Numbered from the stretch's first letter, positions 9,669 through 18,894 are shown. The stretch: DNA of 64,000 nt from Streptomyces gossypii (GCF_025165795.1 NZ_JAJAGO010000008.1:310001-374000); one strand, 5' to 3'. A program made the numbers and translations. The notes: generated from the letters alone by a model not told the origin.

Positions 9669-12094
9669 CCGGCGCCACCTCCGCCCCGGCGGGGCCTCTC
9701 GACGGGCCCTCGGCACCGGAAGCGGCACCGGAAGCGGCACCGGAAGCGCACTGGCTGCGCCGCTGGGTCGCCGACCTGGCGATGGGCGCCCGTTTCGCGC
9801 TCGGCGGCGGGCGCGAGGGCTGGACGCGGACGGTGCTGACGTCCGCCGGAGTCGGGCTCGGCGTGGCGGTACTGCTGCTGGCCACCTCGGTACCGCACAT
9901 GCTCGGGGCCCGTGAGTCCCGTGACCAGGCCCGCGAGAACCATGGCGCGACGGAGACGGAGAAGTCCGACCGGTCGGCCCTCTACACGTACACCGACACC
10001 GAGTACCGCGGTTCCGACGTGCGCGGCCGTACGCTCCAGCCGGAAGGCTCGGACCCGCCCGTACCACCAGGGCTGAGCGAGCTGCCGGGGCCGGGCGAGA
10101 TGGCCGTCTCCCCCGCGCTGAAGGAGCTGCTCGACTCGGCGGACGGCGAGCTGCTCCGAGAGCGGCTGCCCGGCAGGATCACGGCCACCATCGCCGATGA
10201 GGGCCTGCTGGATCCGGTCGAACTCACCTACTACGCGGGCAGCGACCAGCTCACCCATGGTGGCGCGGTCTTCCGCGTCGACAAGTTCGCGGAGGTAAGC
10301 GAGCCCGCGCCGATCCCAGCGCTGCTGCTGCTGCTCATCATCGTGATCTGTGTGGTGCTGCTGCTGCCGGTGGCCGCGTTCGTGGGTGCCGCCGTGCGGT
10401 TCGGCGGCGACCGCCGCGATCGCCGCCTGGCGGCGCTGCGGCTGGTCGGCGCCGACTCCCGGATGACCAAACGGGTCGCCGCCGGCGAGGCGGCGACGGG
10501 TTCACTGCTCGGGCTGGCCGTCGGCGCGGCGATCTTCCTGCCGCTGCGGCAGCTTCTGGGCGAGGTGAACCTGTGGGGTATCGGCACCTTCCCCGCAGAT
10601 GTGCGCCCGAGCGCCGGACTCGTCGTGCTGATCGCATTCGGGGTGCCCGTCGGCGCGGTCCTCGTGTCGCTGCTGGCCCTCCGCGGGGTGATCATCGAGC
10701 CGCTCGGGGTCGTCCGCAACGCCGGGGTGCGGCGGCGCAGGCTGTGGTGGCGGTTGCTGCCGCTGGTCGCCGGGCTCGCGCTGCTGGTGCCGCTGCTCGA
10801 CGGGTTGGAGACCGGGCAGACCTCGGTGGAGACGTACCAGATCGCGGCCGGCGTCACGCTCGTCCTGATAGGCGTCAACGCGCTGCTGCCCTGGCTGGTC
10901 GAGTCCGCTGCGCGGCGGCTGCGCGGCGGGGGGCTGTCCGTCCAGCTCGCAGTGCGACGGCTGCAGCTGGACAGCGGTACGGCCTCCCGGGCGGTCAGCG
11001 GTATCACGGTGGCGGTGGCCGGGGCGGTCGCGCTCCAGATGCTGTTCTCCGCTGTCGTGGACGACCAGCAGAGGCATACCGGCCAGTCCCCGGAACGTGC
11101 GGAGATGCTGGTGACGGTCCCGGCCACGGCCCAGCTCTCCGAGCCCGAGGTCACGGCCGGTCTGGCCGAGACCCGAGGCGTGAAGCAGGTGTTCGGGCAG
11201 ACTACGGGCTATGCCGTCCGCGCCGACCAGAATCCGGACGACGGTGCTGTGGACAGCGTCACGGTCGCCGACTGCGCGACGCTCAGGGAGCTGGCCAAGA
11301 TGGGCTCCTGCGAGAACGGCGACGTGTTCGTTACCGAGCGCTCACCCCAGGAGGAGCCGGAGTCCGTCACCGGGGCCAAGCCGGGGGCCGAGGTCAATCT
11401 CGCCATGCCCGACTACAGCAGGCCGGAGGGGAAGCAGCAGCGCGAGCCGGTCCTGTGGAAGGTCCCCGAGGACGCCCGCACGGTGAAGGGCCGCACTGAC
11501 CCGATGGGCGTCGCCTCTGAAGGCATCCTCGCCACTCCGGCGGCCTTGGACGTGTCGCGCATGCCGGGCGCCTCGGTCGACGTCTATGTGCGCACCGATG
11601 ACGGCGTGGCGGACGCGAAGGAGTTCGTACGCAACACCGCTGCGGCCGTCGGGCCGACGGCTACGGCGATATCGCTGAAGGCCACCAGCACGACCGCTCA
11701 GTTCAGGGCGGTCGAGCGCGGTCTGTACGCCGGGGCGACCGGGATTCTGCTGCTGATAGGCGCCAGCATGGTGGTCTCCACGCTGGAGCAGCTGCGGGAG
11801 CGCAAACGGCTGCTGTCCGTGCTGGTCGCCTTCGGTACCCGGCGGTCCACGCTTGCCTGGTCGGTGCTGTGGCAGACGGCCCTGCCCGTGCTGGTCGGGC
11901 TGGCGCTGGCGGCCGTCGCCGGCGTGGGCCTGGGCACCGTGCTCCTGCGGATGAGCGCTCTGCCGTTCGCCGTGGACTGGGGGAACCTGGCCGGGGTCAC
12001 CGTCCTCGGCGGCCTGCTGGTGGTGCTGGTGGCCGTGGTCAGCATGCCCGCACTGTGGCGCCTGATGCGGCCGGACGGCCTGCGTACGGAGTGA
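9665..12094 (+). CDS. ABC transporter permease, FtsX/MacB-like
   Basis: An 809-residue membrane protein, the partner of the preceding ATPase. One membrane helix is near residues 55-75, then an extracytoplasmic stretch, a block of three helices (about 215-350, the first FtsX domain), further helices at about 365-405, a second large extracytoplasmic region (about 455-690) and a final three-helix FtsX block (about 695-795). This duplicated layout is common in Actinobacteria. Residues 15-30 contain a 12-bp repeat encoding Ala-Pro-Glu-Ala units (nt 9718-9749). The start overlaps the ATPase stop as ATGA. Confidence 0.92.
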   Translation: MTGATSAPAGPLDGPSAPEAAPEAAPEAHWLRRWVADLAMGARFALGGGREGWTRTVLTSAGVGLGVAVLLLATSVPHMLGARESRDQARENHGATETEKSDRSALYTYTDTEYRGSDVRGRTLQPEGSDPPVPPGLSELPGPGEMAVSPALKELLDSADGELLRERLPGRITATIADEGLLDPVELTYYAGSDQLTHGGAVFRVDKFAEVSEPAPIPALLLLLIIVICVVLLLPVAAFVGAAVRFGGDRRDRRLAALRLVGADSRMTKRVAAGEAATGSLLGLAVGAAIFLPLRQLLGEVNLWGIGTFPADVRPSAGLVVLIAFGVPVGAVLVSLLALRGVIIEPLGVVRNAGVRRRRLWWRLLPLVAGLALLVPLLDGLETGQTSVETYQIAAGVTLVLIGVNALLPWLVESAARRLRGGGLSVQLAVRRLQLDSGTASRAVSGITVAVAGAVALQMLFSAVVDDQQRHTGQSPERAEMLVTVPATAQLSEPEVTAGLAETRGVKQVFGQTTGYAVRADQNPDDGAVDSVTVADCATLRELAKMGSCENGDVFVTERSPQEEPESVTGAKPGAEVNLAMPDYSRPEGKQQREPVLWKVPEDARTVKGRTDPMGVASEGILATPAALDVSRMPGASVDVYVRTDDGVADAKEFVRNTAAAVGPTATAISLKATSTTAQFRAVERGLYAGATGILLLIGASMVVSTLEQLRERKRLLSVLVAFGTRRSTLAWSVLWQTALPVLVGLALAAVAGVGLGTVLLRMSALPFAVDWGNLAGVTVLGGLLVVLVAVVSMPALWRLMRPDGLRTE

Positions 12095-12239
12095 CGGGAG
12101 CGGACGCACAATGGGCGCGGCAGCACGAGCAGGTGCTGCCGCGCCTCGACGCGCGGTGCATGACGCGGACAGCACGCAGGACGGCACGCAGAACGAAGCG
12201 AAAGACTGGCGGCAGAGCCCGCGGAGCCGCGAGGCGGAG

Positions 12240-13814
12240 TCAGCCCCTGGGCGGAGGCTCCGGGGAAGCCGGGCCCGGACCGCCATCGCTCTCGCGGTCG
12301 CCACCGCCGTCCGAACCGGCATCTGCGGTGCCGTCCGCGCCCGTGCCGCGAGCGGGTGGGGCGTCGGCAGGCGAGGGCGGTGGGGACGCCCCACCCGCCG
12401 CTCCCGCCGCCGCCGGGACGGGTTCCGTCGAGAGAGCGGTCGCCCCATGCGGCCCCGGCAGCTGACGTAGCGCCTGTTCCTTCGCGTACACCCGCAGGTA
12501 GCCCACCACCGTGTTGGTGACGGCGACCAGCGGCACCGCCACCACCGCGCCCGGGATCCCCGCGATCAGGCTGCCGCCGGTGACGCCGAGCACCACGCCC
12601 AGCGGATGTACCCGCACCAGGCGGCCGAGGATGAACGGCTGCAGCACATGGCTTTCGAGCTGCTGCACCACCAGCACCACCGCGAGCACCAGCAACGAGG
12701 TGACGACGCCGTTGGTCACCAGTGCGACGACGACCGCCAGCGCCCCGGACATCACCGCACCGACGATCGGGATGAACGCGAAGAGGAAGATGAAGACGGC
12801 CAGCGGCACCGCCATCGGCACATCAAGGAAGTAGATGCCGATGCCGATGAAGAAGGCGTCGATGAAGGCGACTATGACCGTGCCGCGCACATACCCGGTG
12901 AGCGTGATCCAGGCGCGCGGCCCGGCGCCCGCCACGCCCTCCCGCGCGGAGGCCGGTACGAACTTCAGCGTCCACTGCCAGATCCGCGGCCCGTCGTAGA
13001 GCAGGAAGAGCGTCACGAACATCGCGAGCAGCGCGCCGGAGAGGAACTCGAAGACCACCGTCACGCCTTCGAGCCCGGCGGAGGTGACCGCCTTGCTGTT
13101 GTCCCCCAGCCAGTCGCTCAGGTTGTTGCCGATGTCGTTGATCTGTTCCTCGGAGACATGGAACGGGCCGTTGACCGCCCAGTCCTGGAAGTCCACGATG
13201 CCGTCCTGGACCCGGTTGGTGAGTGTCGGCAGGTTCTCCATCACCTGCCAGACCACGAACCAGCCGACCAGCCCCATGATGACGAAACCGGTGATGAAGG
13301 TGACGGCCGTGGCCAGCCCCCGACCGAGGCCGAGGCGTCTGAGCCGGGCGACGGTCGGCTGCATCAGCGCGGTGATCAGCAGTCCGGCGGAGAAGGACAT
13401 GATGAGCAGGCCGATGGCGCTGACGACCTGCATCAGCACATAGATGACCCCGGCCAGCACCAGCAGCCGCCAGCTTGCCTCGGCGGCGACGCGGAGTCCC
13501 CAGGGCACGACTGTCGCGGGCTCGGGCTGCTTGGCTATCGCGGGAGCGTAGGCGGGCGGAGCGGGAACCTGCCCGGGATCGGGCTCACGGGCCGGCGGCT
13601 CCGTATCTCCCGCACCACCCGTGTCTTTCGTGGCGCCGCTGCCGCCCCTGCGGGCCTCGCCGCTCGGGCCGCCATGGCCGCCGCCGTCCGCTGCGGAGTC
13701 CGCGCCCGCAGGGCCGGTGGAACCGTCGGTCTCTCCGGCCCGTGCCTTGCGCTCGGCCATCTTGCCGGCCCAGCGCTGTACTCCGTACAGGAACTTCTCC
13801 ACCCTGCCCGCCAT
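12240..13814 (-). CDS. AI-2E family transporter (putative permease)
   Basis: A 524-residue membrane protein of the AI-2E exporter superfamily (formerly UPF0118/PerM). Both ends are long and disordered: residues 1 to about 100 and about 455-524 are Gly/Ala/Pro-rich. Between them are about eight membrane helices; the family-typical stretch LAVFIFLFAFIPIVGAVMSG lies near residue 345 and QQLESHVLQPFILGRLVRVHP near 390. Members export small molecules or ions; the substrate is unknown. The gene stands alone, convergent with the ABC operon. The 145 bp between them hold no clear signal. Confidence 0.9.
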   Translation of the reverse strand: MAGRVEKFLYGVQRWAGKMAERKARAGETDGSTGPAGADSAADGGGHGGPSGEARRGGSGATKDTGGAGDTEPPAREPDPGQVPAPPAYAPAIAKQPEPATVVPWGLRVAAEASWRLLVLAGVIYVLMQVVSAIGLLIMSFSAGLLITALMQPTVARLRRLGLGRGLATAVTFITGFVIMGLVGWFVVWQVMENLPTLTNRVQDGIVDFQDWAVNGPFHVSEEQINDIGNNLSDWLGDNSKAVTSAGLEGVTVVFEFLSGALLAMFVTLFLLYDGPRIWQWTLKFVPASAREGVAGAGPRAWITLTGYVRGTVIVAFIDAFFIGIGIYFLDVPMAVPLAVFIFLFAFIPIVGAVMSGALAVVVALVTNGVVTSLLVLAVVLVVQQLESHVLQPFILGRLVRVHPLGVVLGVTGGSLIAGIPGAVVAVPLVAVTNTVVGYLRVYAKEQALRQLPGPHGATALSTEPVPAAAGAAGGASPPPSPADAPPARGTGADGTADAGSDGGGDRESDGGPGPASPEPPPRG

Positions 13815-13942
13815 CCGCTTCCTCCGCCCCCTTGCCCGCTACGGCTGTGCGCTGCCGTGTGGGGGACGACGTTACCGGCGCGCGAGGTTGCCTGGTTCTC
13901 GTACACGCGACGGTGAGATGTCCGGCGCGCGTCCGCGGAGCA

Positions 13943-13984
13943 CACAGCTGCCCCCGGTCCGTCTCCGGTCCAGGGGCAGCTGTG
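13943..13984 (-). terminator. terminator of the transglycosylase gene
   Basis: A perfect 12-bp stem, CACAGCTGCCCC / GGGGCAGCTGTG, with an 18-nt loop lies 52 bp downstream of the transglycosylase stop codon. The rest of the 221-bp gap up to the AI-2E gene start shows nothing further. Confidence 0.7.
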
Positions 13985-14035
13985 GCAACGCGGTGGTGCG
14001 GTGACGCGATGGTGCTGGTGAACGGCTGGGGGCGC

Positions 14036-14773
14036 TCAGTACCAGTTGTTGGCCTGCCAGAACTCCCATGCGCCACAGGGGCTGTCGTAGCGCTCGTTCA
14101 TGTAGTTCAGGCCCCACTTGATCTGGGTGGCCGGGTTGGTGCGCCAGTCGGCACCGGCCGAGGCCATCTTGGTGCCGGGCAGTGCCTGCACCAGGCCGTA
14201 CGCGCCCGAGGACGGGTTCTCGGCCTTGTAGTTCCAGGTCGACTCGTGATCCACGATGTTCGAGAAGCACTGGAACTGCCCGGACCCGACGATCTGCCGG
14301 GCCATCGCCTTGACCTCGGCCACCGAGTACGAGCTCTGCTGCGAGAAGTCCGGGGTCTGGGAGGACCCGCCCGGCGTCTCGGCGCGCTCGGCCGAGCGGC
14401 TTGCCGCTTCCTTCTTCTCCTTCTCGCGCTCCGCAGCGGCCTTCTTCTCCGCTGCCGCCTGGTCCGCCGCCGCCTTCTTGGCCGACGCGTCCTTGGCGGC
14501 CTGCTTGCGGGCCTGTTCCTGCGCGGACTGCTTCGCCGCCGACTCCGCCGCGGAGGACTGCGCGTCCGCCTGCTGCGTCACGGATGCGGTCTGGACCTGG
14601 GTGTTGTCACCCGCGGGAATGTCTGCGAGAAGCGTCGTGTCAGCGGCAGTGGCCTCAACGTCGTTTGTCGAGTCATCCTGCTCGCTGCCAGCAGCCACTC
14701 CGACGACGGCGCCGACGGTGGTGACCGCGGTGGCAGACGCCACAGCGAATCCCCGAACCGAGATCCGACTCAC
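14036..14773 (-). CDS. secreted transglycosylase SLT domain protein
   Basis: A 245-residue exported cell-wall hydrolase. Residues 1 to about 30 form a signal peptide (basic start, hydrophobic VASATAVTTVGAVVGVAAG). Residues about 70-135 are an Ala/Lys/Glu-rich helical linker. The C-terminal 95 residues are a lytic transglycosylase fold: the catalytic Glu is in NIVDHESTWNY, followed by SSGAYGLVQALPGTKMAS and the ending WGLNYMNERYDSPCGAWEFW, typical of Streptomyces SLT/resuscitation-factor-like enzymes that cut peptidoglycan. The GTG at 14773 follows GGAAGGA. A long structured leader precedes it, so post-transcriptional control is possible. Confidence 0.9.
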   Translation of the reverse strand: MSRISVRGFAVASATAVTTVGAVVGVAAGSEQDDSTNDVEATAADTTLLADIPAGDNTQVQTASVTQQADAQSSAAESAAKQSAQEQARKQAAKDASAKKAAADQAAAEKKAAAEREKEKKEAASRSAERAETPGGSSQTPDFSQQSSYSVAEVKAMARQIVGSGQFQCFSNIVDHESTWNYKAENPSSGAYGLVQALPGTKMASAGADWRTNPATQIKWGLNYMNERYDSPCGAWEFWQANNWY

Positions 14774-14784
14774 ACAGTTTCCTT

Positions 14785-14900
14785 CCAGAACCGCCCACTG
14801 GGGTGACCTCGCGGGCGCAATCGTGCCCCTGGCACTGACCTCCCTCGTGCATGGCCACGGGAGGTACGGGCCCGGCTGGCTCCCTTGGGAGGAGCCCGCG
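14785..14900 (-). ncRNA. structured 5' leader of the transglycosylase gene, possible riboswitch
   Basis: The leader contains consecutive stems: GGCTCC/GGAGCC (14878-14896), CCTCCC with inner CGTG pairing CACG and GGGAGG (14839-14864), and a small GTGCC/GGCAC hairpin (about 14823-14835). Wall-hydrolase genes of Streptomyces often carry c-di-AMP riboswitches, but the conserved core of that class is not evident here, so no class is assigned. The 402-bp gap 14774-15175 also holds the phoH-side terminator. Confidence 0.35.
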
Positions 14901-15092
14901 TGGTAACTCGGGCGGCATACGGCGAACTGCTGTTGACTTGTGGGGTGCTGCACCTATGGAGGCGCGTGTGCCGTATGCGGGGCCTGACAGAAACCACACC
15001 CTGCCGGACACGGGTGGGTTGAGGCAATTCCATCCCGAGTGGGAAAGCTCACAGGGGGTTTGGCCCTGGCGGTTTTCGGAAACACGGGCACA

Positions 15093-15141
15093 GCCGGGAT
15101 GTGCGCGAGTAGGCTGCTGCGCCCCTCGCGCACATCCCGGC
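15093..15141 (-). terminator. terminator of the PIN-PhoH gene
   Basis: Perfect 17-bp arms (15093-15109 and 15125-15141) enclose a 15-nt loop, 35 bp after the PhoH stop codon. It is one of the strongest stem-loops in the window and should end minus-strand transcription before the transglycosylase promoter. Confidence 0.8.
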
Positions 15142-15175
15142 CCTGAACAGCTGTCAGGAATCCCGGGGAATGGCC

Positions 15176-16498
15176 CTAAATCCGGCCTTCCTCCAGCATC
15201 TCGGTCACCAGCGCCGCGATCGGCGACCGCTCGGACCGGGTCAGGGTGACGTGCGAGAAGAGCGGATGGCCCTTCAGCTTCTCCACGACGGCGACCACCC
15301 CGTCGTACCGGCCCACCCGGAGATTGTCCCGCTGCGCCACGTCATGGGTGAGCACGACACGCGAATCCTGCCCAATCCGGGAAAGCACCGTCAACAGGAC
15401 GTTCCGCTCCAGGGACTGGGCCTCGTCGACGATGACGAACGCGTCGTGCAGCGAGCGGCCCCGGATGTGGGTGAGCGGCAGCACCTCGAGCATGCCGCGG
15501 CTCACCACCTCCTCCAGCACCTCACGGCCCGCTACGGCCGAGAGGGTGTCGAAGACGGCCTGCGCCCACGGATTCATCTTCTCGTCGTGTGAGCCCGGCA
15601 GATAGCCGAGGTCCTGGCCGCCCACCGCGTACAGCGGCCGGAAGACCATCACCTTGCGGTGCTGGCGCCGCTCCAGGACGGCCTCCAGCCCCGCGCACAG
15701 CGCCAGCGCGCTCTTGCCCGTGCCGGCCCGTCCGCCCATCGACATGATGCCGACCTCCGGATCCAGCAGGAGGTCGAGCGCGATGCGCTGCTCCGCGCTG
15801 CGCCCCTTGATGCCGAACGCCTCCCGGTCGCCGCGCACCAGCCGCACCCTGCCGTCCGGGGTGACGCGGCCGAGCGCCTTGCCCTTCTCCGACTGGAGTA
15901 CGAGTCCGGTGTGCACCGGGAGCTCCGTCGCCTCGGGTACGAAGAGGCTCTCGGCGGCGAAGAGTTCGTCGATATCCTCGCCTGGCAGGGTCAGCTCCGC
16001 CATGCCCGTCCAGCCGGAGTCGGTTTCCGCCAGCTCCGCGCGGTACTCCTCGGCGAGCAGTCCGACCGACGACGCCTTGATACGCAGTGGCAGGTCCTTG
16101 GAGACGACCGTGACGTCGTACCCCTCGGCCTGGAGGTTCCTGGCCACGGCCAGGATCCGCGTGTCGTTGTCGTCGAGCCGGAAGCCCGCGGGAAGCACGG
16201 TCGGGTCGGTGTGGTTGAGCTCGACCCGCAGGGTGCCTCCCAGATCCCCGACCGGGATGGGTGCGTCGAGTCTCCCGTACTGGACGCGGTGTTCGTCGAG
16301 CCTGCGTAGAGCCTGCCGGGCGAAGTAACCGAGTTCCGGGTGCTGGCGTTTGGCCTCCAGTTCGGTGACGACCACCACGGGAAGCACGACTTCGTGCTCC
16401 TCGAAACGGGACATGGCCGACGGGTCGGCGAGCAGCACACTGGTGTCGATGACATATGTGCGCCGGCCGGGAGCATTGCGCTTCTTGCTGTTCACCAC
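15176..16498 (-). CDS. phoH2: PhoH family ATPase with N-terminal PIN domain (PhoH2)
   Basis: A protein of about 440 residues joining a PIN ribonuclease domain to a PhoH-type P-loop helicase/ATPase, the PhoH2 architecture. The PIN part (about 1-150) begins RRTYVIDTSVLLADPSAMSR and has the acidic cluster Asp in VIDTS, Glu in VVTELEAKR and Asp in DNDTRILAVA. The PhoH part has Walker A GRAGTGKSAL near residue 250 and Walker B FVIVDEAQSL. Mycobacterial PhoH2 is an RNA helicase and ribonuclease and is a toxin-antitoxin derivative; no antitoxin-like ORF is evident upstream. The start is one of two adjacent GTG codons (16498 or 16495) after a GAGGGGG motif. Confidence 0.92.
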   Translation of the reverse strand: MVNSKKRNAPGRRTYVIDTSVLLADPSAMSRFEEHEVVLPVVVVTELEAKRQHPELGYFARQALRRLDEHRVQYGRLDAPIPVGDLGGTLRVELNHTDPTVLPAGFRLDDNDTRILAVARNLQAEGYDVTVVSKDLPLRIKASSVGLLAEEYRAELAETDSGWTGMAELTLPGEDIDELFAAESLFVPEATELPVHTGLVLQSEKGKALGRVTPDGRVRLVRGDREAFGIKGRSAEQRIALDLLLDPEVGIMSMGGRAGTGKSALALCAGLEAVLERRQHRKVMVFRPLYAVGGQDLGYLPGSHDEKMNPWAQAVFDTLSAVAGREVLEEVVSRGMLEVLPLTHIRGRSLHDAFVIVDEAQSLERNVLLTVLSRIGQDSRVVLTHDVAQRDNLRVGRYDGVVAVVEKLKGHPLFSHVTLTRSERSPIAALVTEMLEEGRI

Positions 16499-16835
16499 GG
16501 GTGGACGTACCCCCTCAGATGAGGTTGGGGTGCGACGGCGTCGCGGGGGAAGTGACCGGGCCCGGCCCGCGCGCGGGCCGGACTCCGGCCCTCCGCATGG
16601 TCCGCCGCGGCGGTGCCGCGACCGTCCGTGGTGTGCAACGGGCCTCCCGGGGCCGGTGCCCTGGGACGGGCACGGCCATCTGGGATATTCCCGCGATCGG
16701 GTGCGACCATGCCCCGGCATATGACGGCAGTCCGGTAAACGGGTTACCGACGCGGTACGTCCAGCGTGTTACCCGAACGGGTGAAGGCGCCGCGCGGCGC
16801 GTGCTGATGCGGTCGGGGGCTGATGCGGGGAGCGC
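16499..16835. other. intergenic region with several inverted repeats
   Basis: No gene is supported in these 337 bp between the prenyltransferase and PhoH genes. There is a perfect 20-bp palindrome of CCGGCCCGC and its complement (16562-16581), a CGGTAA-N5-TTACCG inverted repeat (16733-16749), a TTACCCG-AA-CGGGTGA near-repeat (16769-16784) and GGGA-TAT-TCCC (16683-16693). The first may be a hairpin in the phoH leader; the others could be operators for phoH. Confidence 0.4.
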
Positions 16836-17597
16836 TCAGTTGCCGTAGCGCCGGTGGCGAGCGGAGTAGTCACGCAGCGCCCGGAGGAAGTCGACCTTGC
16901 GGAAGGCCGGCCAGAAGACCTCGCAGAAGTAGTACTCGGAGTGCGCGCTCTGCCAGAGCATGAAGCCGGACAGGCGCTGTTCGCCGCTGGTGCGGATGAC
17001 GAGATCCGGATCGGGCTGGCCCCGGGTGTAGAGGTGCTCGGAGATGTCCTCGACGGTCAGCGTGTCGGCCAGGTCCTCCAGCGTGGCGCCGTGGGTCGCC
17101 CGGTCGGCGAGCAGCGAGCGTACGGCGTCGGTGATCTCCTGTCGTCCGCCGTAGCCGACGGCGACGTTGACGAGTATCCCCTTGTTCTCCCCCGCCTCCT
17201 GCTCCGCCTCCTTGAGCACCCTCCGGGTGCTGTCGGGCAGCATGTCCATCTGGCCTACGTGGTGCACGCGCCAGCGGCCGTCCGCCGCCAGATCGCGCAC
17301 GGTGCCCTCGATGATGCCCAGCAGCGGTCGCAGCTGCTCCTCGGGCCGGTTGAGGTTGTCGGTGGAGAGCATCCACAGCGTGACGACCTCGACGTCCGTC
17401 TCGGCGCACCAGCCGAGCAGCTCCTGGATCTTCTCCGCGCCCGCCTGGTGCCCCTGCTCCGTGGTGCCGCCGGAGGCCCGGGCCCAGCGACGGTTTCCGT
17501 CCAGGATCACCCCGATGTGCTTGGGCACCCTGTCGTGGTCGAGGCGGTACTCGACACGGCGCGCGTAGAGCCGGTACACCAGGTCACGAAGCTTCAT
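16836..17597 (-). CDS. uppS: isoprenyl transferase (cis-prenyltransferase, UppS family)
   Basis: A 253-residue cis-prenyl diphosphate synthase that condenses isopentenyl diphosphate onto an allylic primer. Motif HIGVILDGNRRWAR (about residues 26-39) holds the catalytic Asp and the phosphate-binding Arg; later VTLWMLSTDNLNRP, VIRTSGEQRLSGFMLWQSAHSEYYF and FCEVFWPAFRK complete the five conserved regions. Whether it makes the C55 lipid carrier or a short Z-farnesyl product (as the mycobacterial Rv1086 enzyme does) cannot be decided by eye. MKLRDLVYRLYARRVE is the family-typical N-terminus, so the ATG at 17597 is used; an ATG at 17618 would add seven residues. Confidence 0.93.
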   Translation of the reverse strand: MKLRDLVYRLYARRVEYRLDHDRVPKHIGVILDGNRRWARASGGTTEQGHQAGAEKIQELLGWCAETDVEVVTLWMLSTDNLNRPEEQLRPLLGIIEGTVRDLAADGRWRVHHVGQMDMLPDSTRRVLKEAEQEAGENKGILVNVAVGYGGRQEITDAVRSLLADRATHGATLEDLADTLTVEDISEHLYTRGQPDPDLVIRTSGEQRLSGFMLWQSAHSEYYFCEVFWPAFRKVDFLRALRDYSARHRRYGN

Positions 17598-17796
17598 GGG
17601 AACGCCCAGTCCCTCCATACCGAATCCGGGAACGCCAGAACCTTACGCCCGGTCGACCAACTGGGCGAAGTCGAGAGACCAAAACGGACACCGGTGGGAC
17701 CGGTGGGCCGGACAGGACCGGGACGGACGGGGAGGATACGGCGAAGCGGCGGTCCCGCGGCCACCCGGGAGGGGTCGCACTTGATAGGAAAGCGTC

Positions 17797-18843
17797 ATGA
17801 CTGACGACTCCTCCCCCTTCCGTGCGGCTGACTCCCGCTACGACTCGATGCAGTACCGCCGCACCGGCCACAGCGGTCTGCTGCTGCCCGCCATCTCCCT
17901 GGGGCTCTGGCACAACTTCGGGGACGACCGTTCGATCGGGTCCCAACGCGCGATCCTGCGCCGCGCCTTCGACCTCGGCGTCACGCACTTCGACCTTGCC
18001 AACAACTACGGCCCGCCCGCCGGATCGGCCGAGACCAACTTCGGCCGGATCTTCGCCGAGGACTTCCGCTCCTACCGGGACGAGCTGGTCATCTCGACGA
18101 AGGCGGGCTACCTGATGCACCCGGGCCCGTACGGGGAGTGGGGCTCGCGCAAGTACCTGCTGTCCTCGCTGGACGCCTCGCTCCAGCGGATGGGTCTGGA
18201 CTACGTCGACATCTTCTACTCGCACCGCTTCGACCCGGACACGCCGCTGGAGGAGACGATGGGCGCGCTGGCGTCCGCCGTCCAGCAGGGGAAGGCGCTG
18301 TACGTCGGCCTGTCCTCCTACAACGCGGAGCGCACCGCGGAGGCCGCGCGGCTGCTGCGCGGGATGGGGGTGCGCCCGCTGATCCACCAGCCGTCCTACT
18401 CCATGATCAACCGCTGGACCGAGGAGGACGGACTGCTCGACGCGCTGGAGGAGGAGGGCATGGGCTGCATCTCCTTCGCCCCGCTCCAGCAGGGCATGCT
18501 CACCGACAAGTATCTGAGCGGCATCCCCGAGGGCTCGCGGGCGGCGCAGGGCAAGTCCCTCAACCCGCAGTGGCTCAACGACGAGGTACGGCGGCGGCTG
18601 CGAGGGCTGAACGACATCGCCCAGCGGCGCGGCCAGTCGCTGGCGCAGCTCGCGCTGAGCTGGGTTCTGCGGGACAGCCGGATGACCTCGGCCCTGATCG
18701 GCGCGAGCAGCGTGGCCCAGCTGGAGGCCAACGTGGCAGCGCTGGGCAAGCCGGAGCTGACGGCGGAGGAGCTGGCCGAGATCGACGAGTACGCGACCTC
18801 GGAGCCGGGCGTGAACATCTGGTCCCGCAGCAGCGAAAGCTGA
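17797..18843 (+). CDS. aldo/keto reductase, YghZ-like (glyceraldehyde-3-phosphate reductase type)
   Basis: A 348-residue NADPH-dependent reductase of the AKR14/YghZ type. The catalytic tetrad is visible: Asp and Tyr in THFDLANNYGPP, Lys in LVISTKAGY, His in IFYSHRFD. The GPYGEWGSRKYLLSSLDASLQRMGLDYVD block and SSYN at the strand-5 end are typical of the YghZ subgroup, which reduces L-glyceraldehyde 3-phosphate and methylglyoxal-like aldehydes. The ATG follows AGGAAAG by 4 nt. The gene is divergent from uppS (179 bp) and ends in a strong terminator, so it is monocistronic. Confidence 0.92.
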   Translation: MTDDSSPFRAADSRYDSMQYRRTGHSGLLLPAISLGLWHNFGDDRSIGSQRAILRRAFDLGVTHFDLANNYGPPAGSAETNFGRIFAEDFRSYRDELVISTKAGYLMHPGPYGEWGSRKYLLSSLDASLQRMGLDYVDIFYSHRFDPDTPLEETMGALASAVQQGKALYVGLSSYNAERTAEAARLLRGMGVRPLIHQPSYSMINRWTEEDGLLDALEEEGMGCISFAPLQQGMLTDKYLSGIPEGSRAAQGKSLNPQWLNDEVRRRLRGLNDIAQRRGQSLAQLALSWVLRDSRMTSALIGASSVAQLEANVAALGKPELTAEELAEIDEYATSEPGVNIWSRSSES

Positions 18844-18862
18844 GGCCAGGGGCTGCGAAAGC

Positions 18863-18894
18863 GGGCCGGTCCGTGGGGGGATACGGACCGGCCC
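18863..18894 (+). terminator. terminator of the aldo/keto reductase gene
   Basis: A perfect 12-bp stem, GGGCCGGTCCGT / ACGGACCGGCCC, with an 8-nt loop starts 20 bp after the stop codon. It separates this gene from the convergent prepilin peptidase gene. Confidence 0.8.

Noticed and set aside
14785..14900. c-di-AMP (ydaO) riboswitch call
   Set aside because: The gene context fits, but the conserved core sequences of that class could not be found in the leader. It is reported only as an unclassified structured leader.
14851..15249. 132-codon plus-strand open frame between PhoH and the transglycosylase gene
   Set aside because: It covers the phoH terminator and the transglycosylase leader in antisense and has low-complexity composition without a ribosome binding site.
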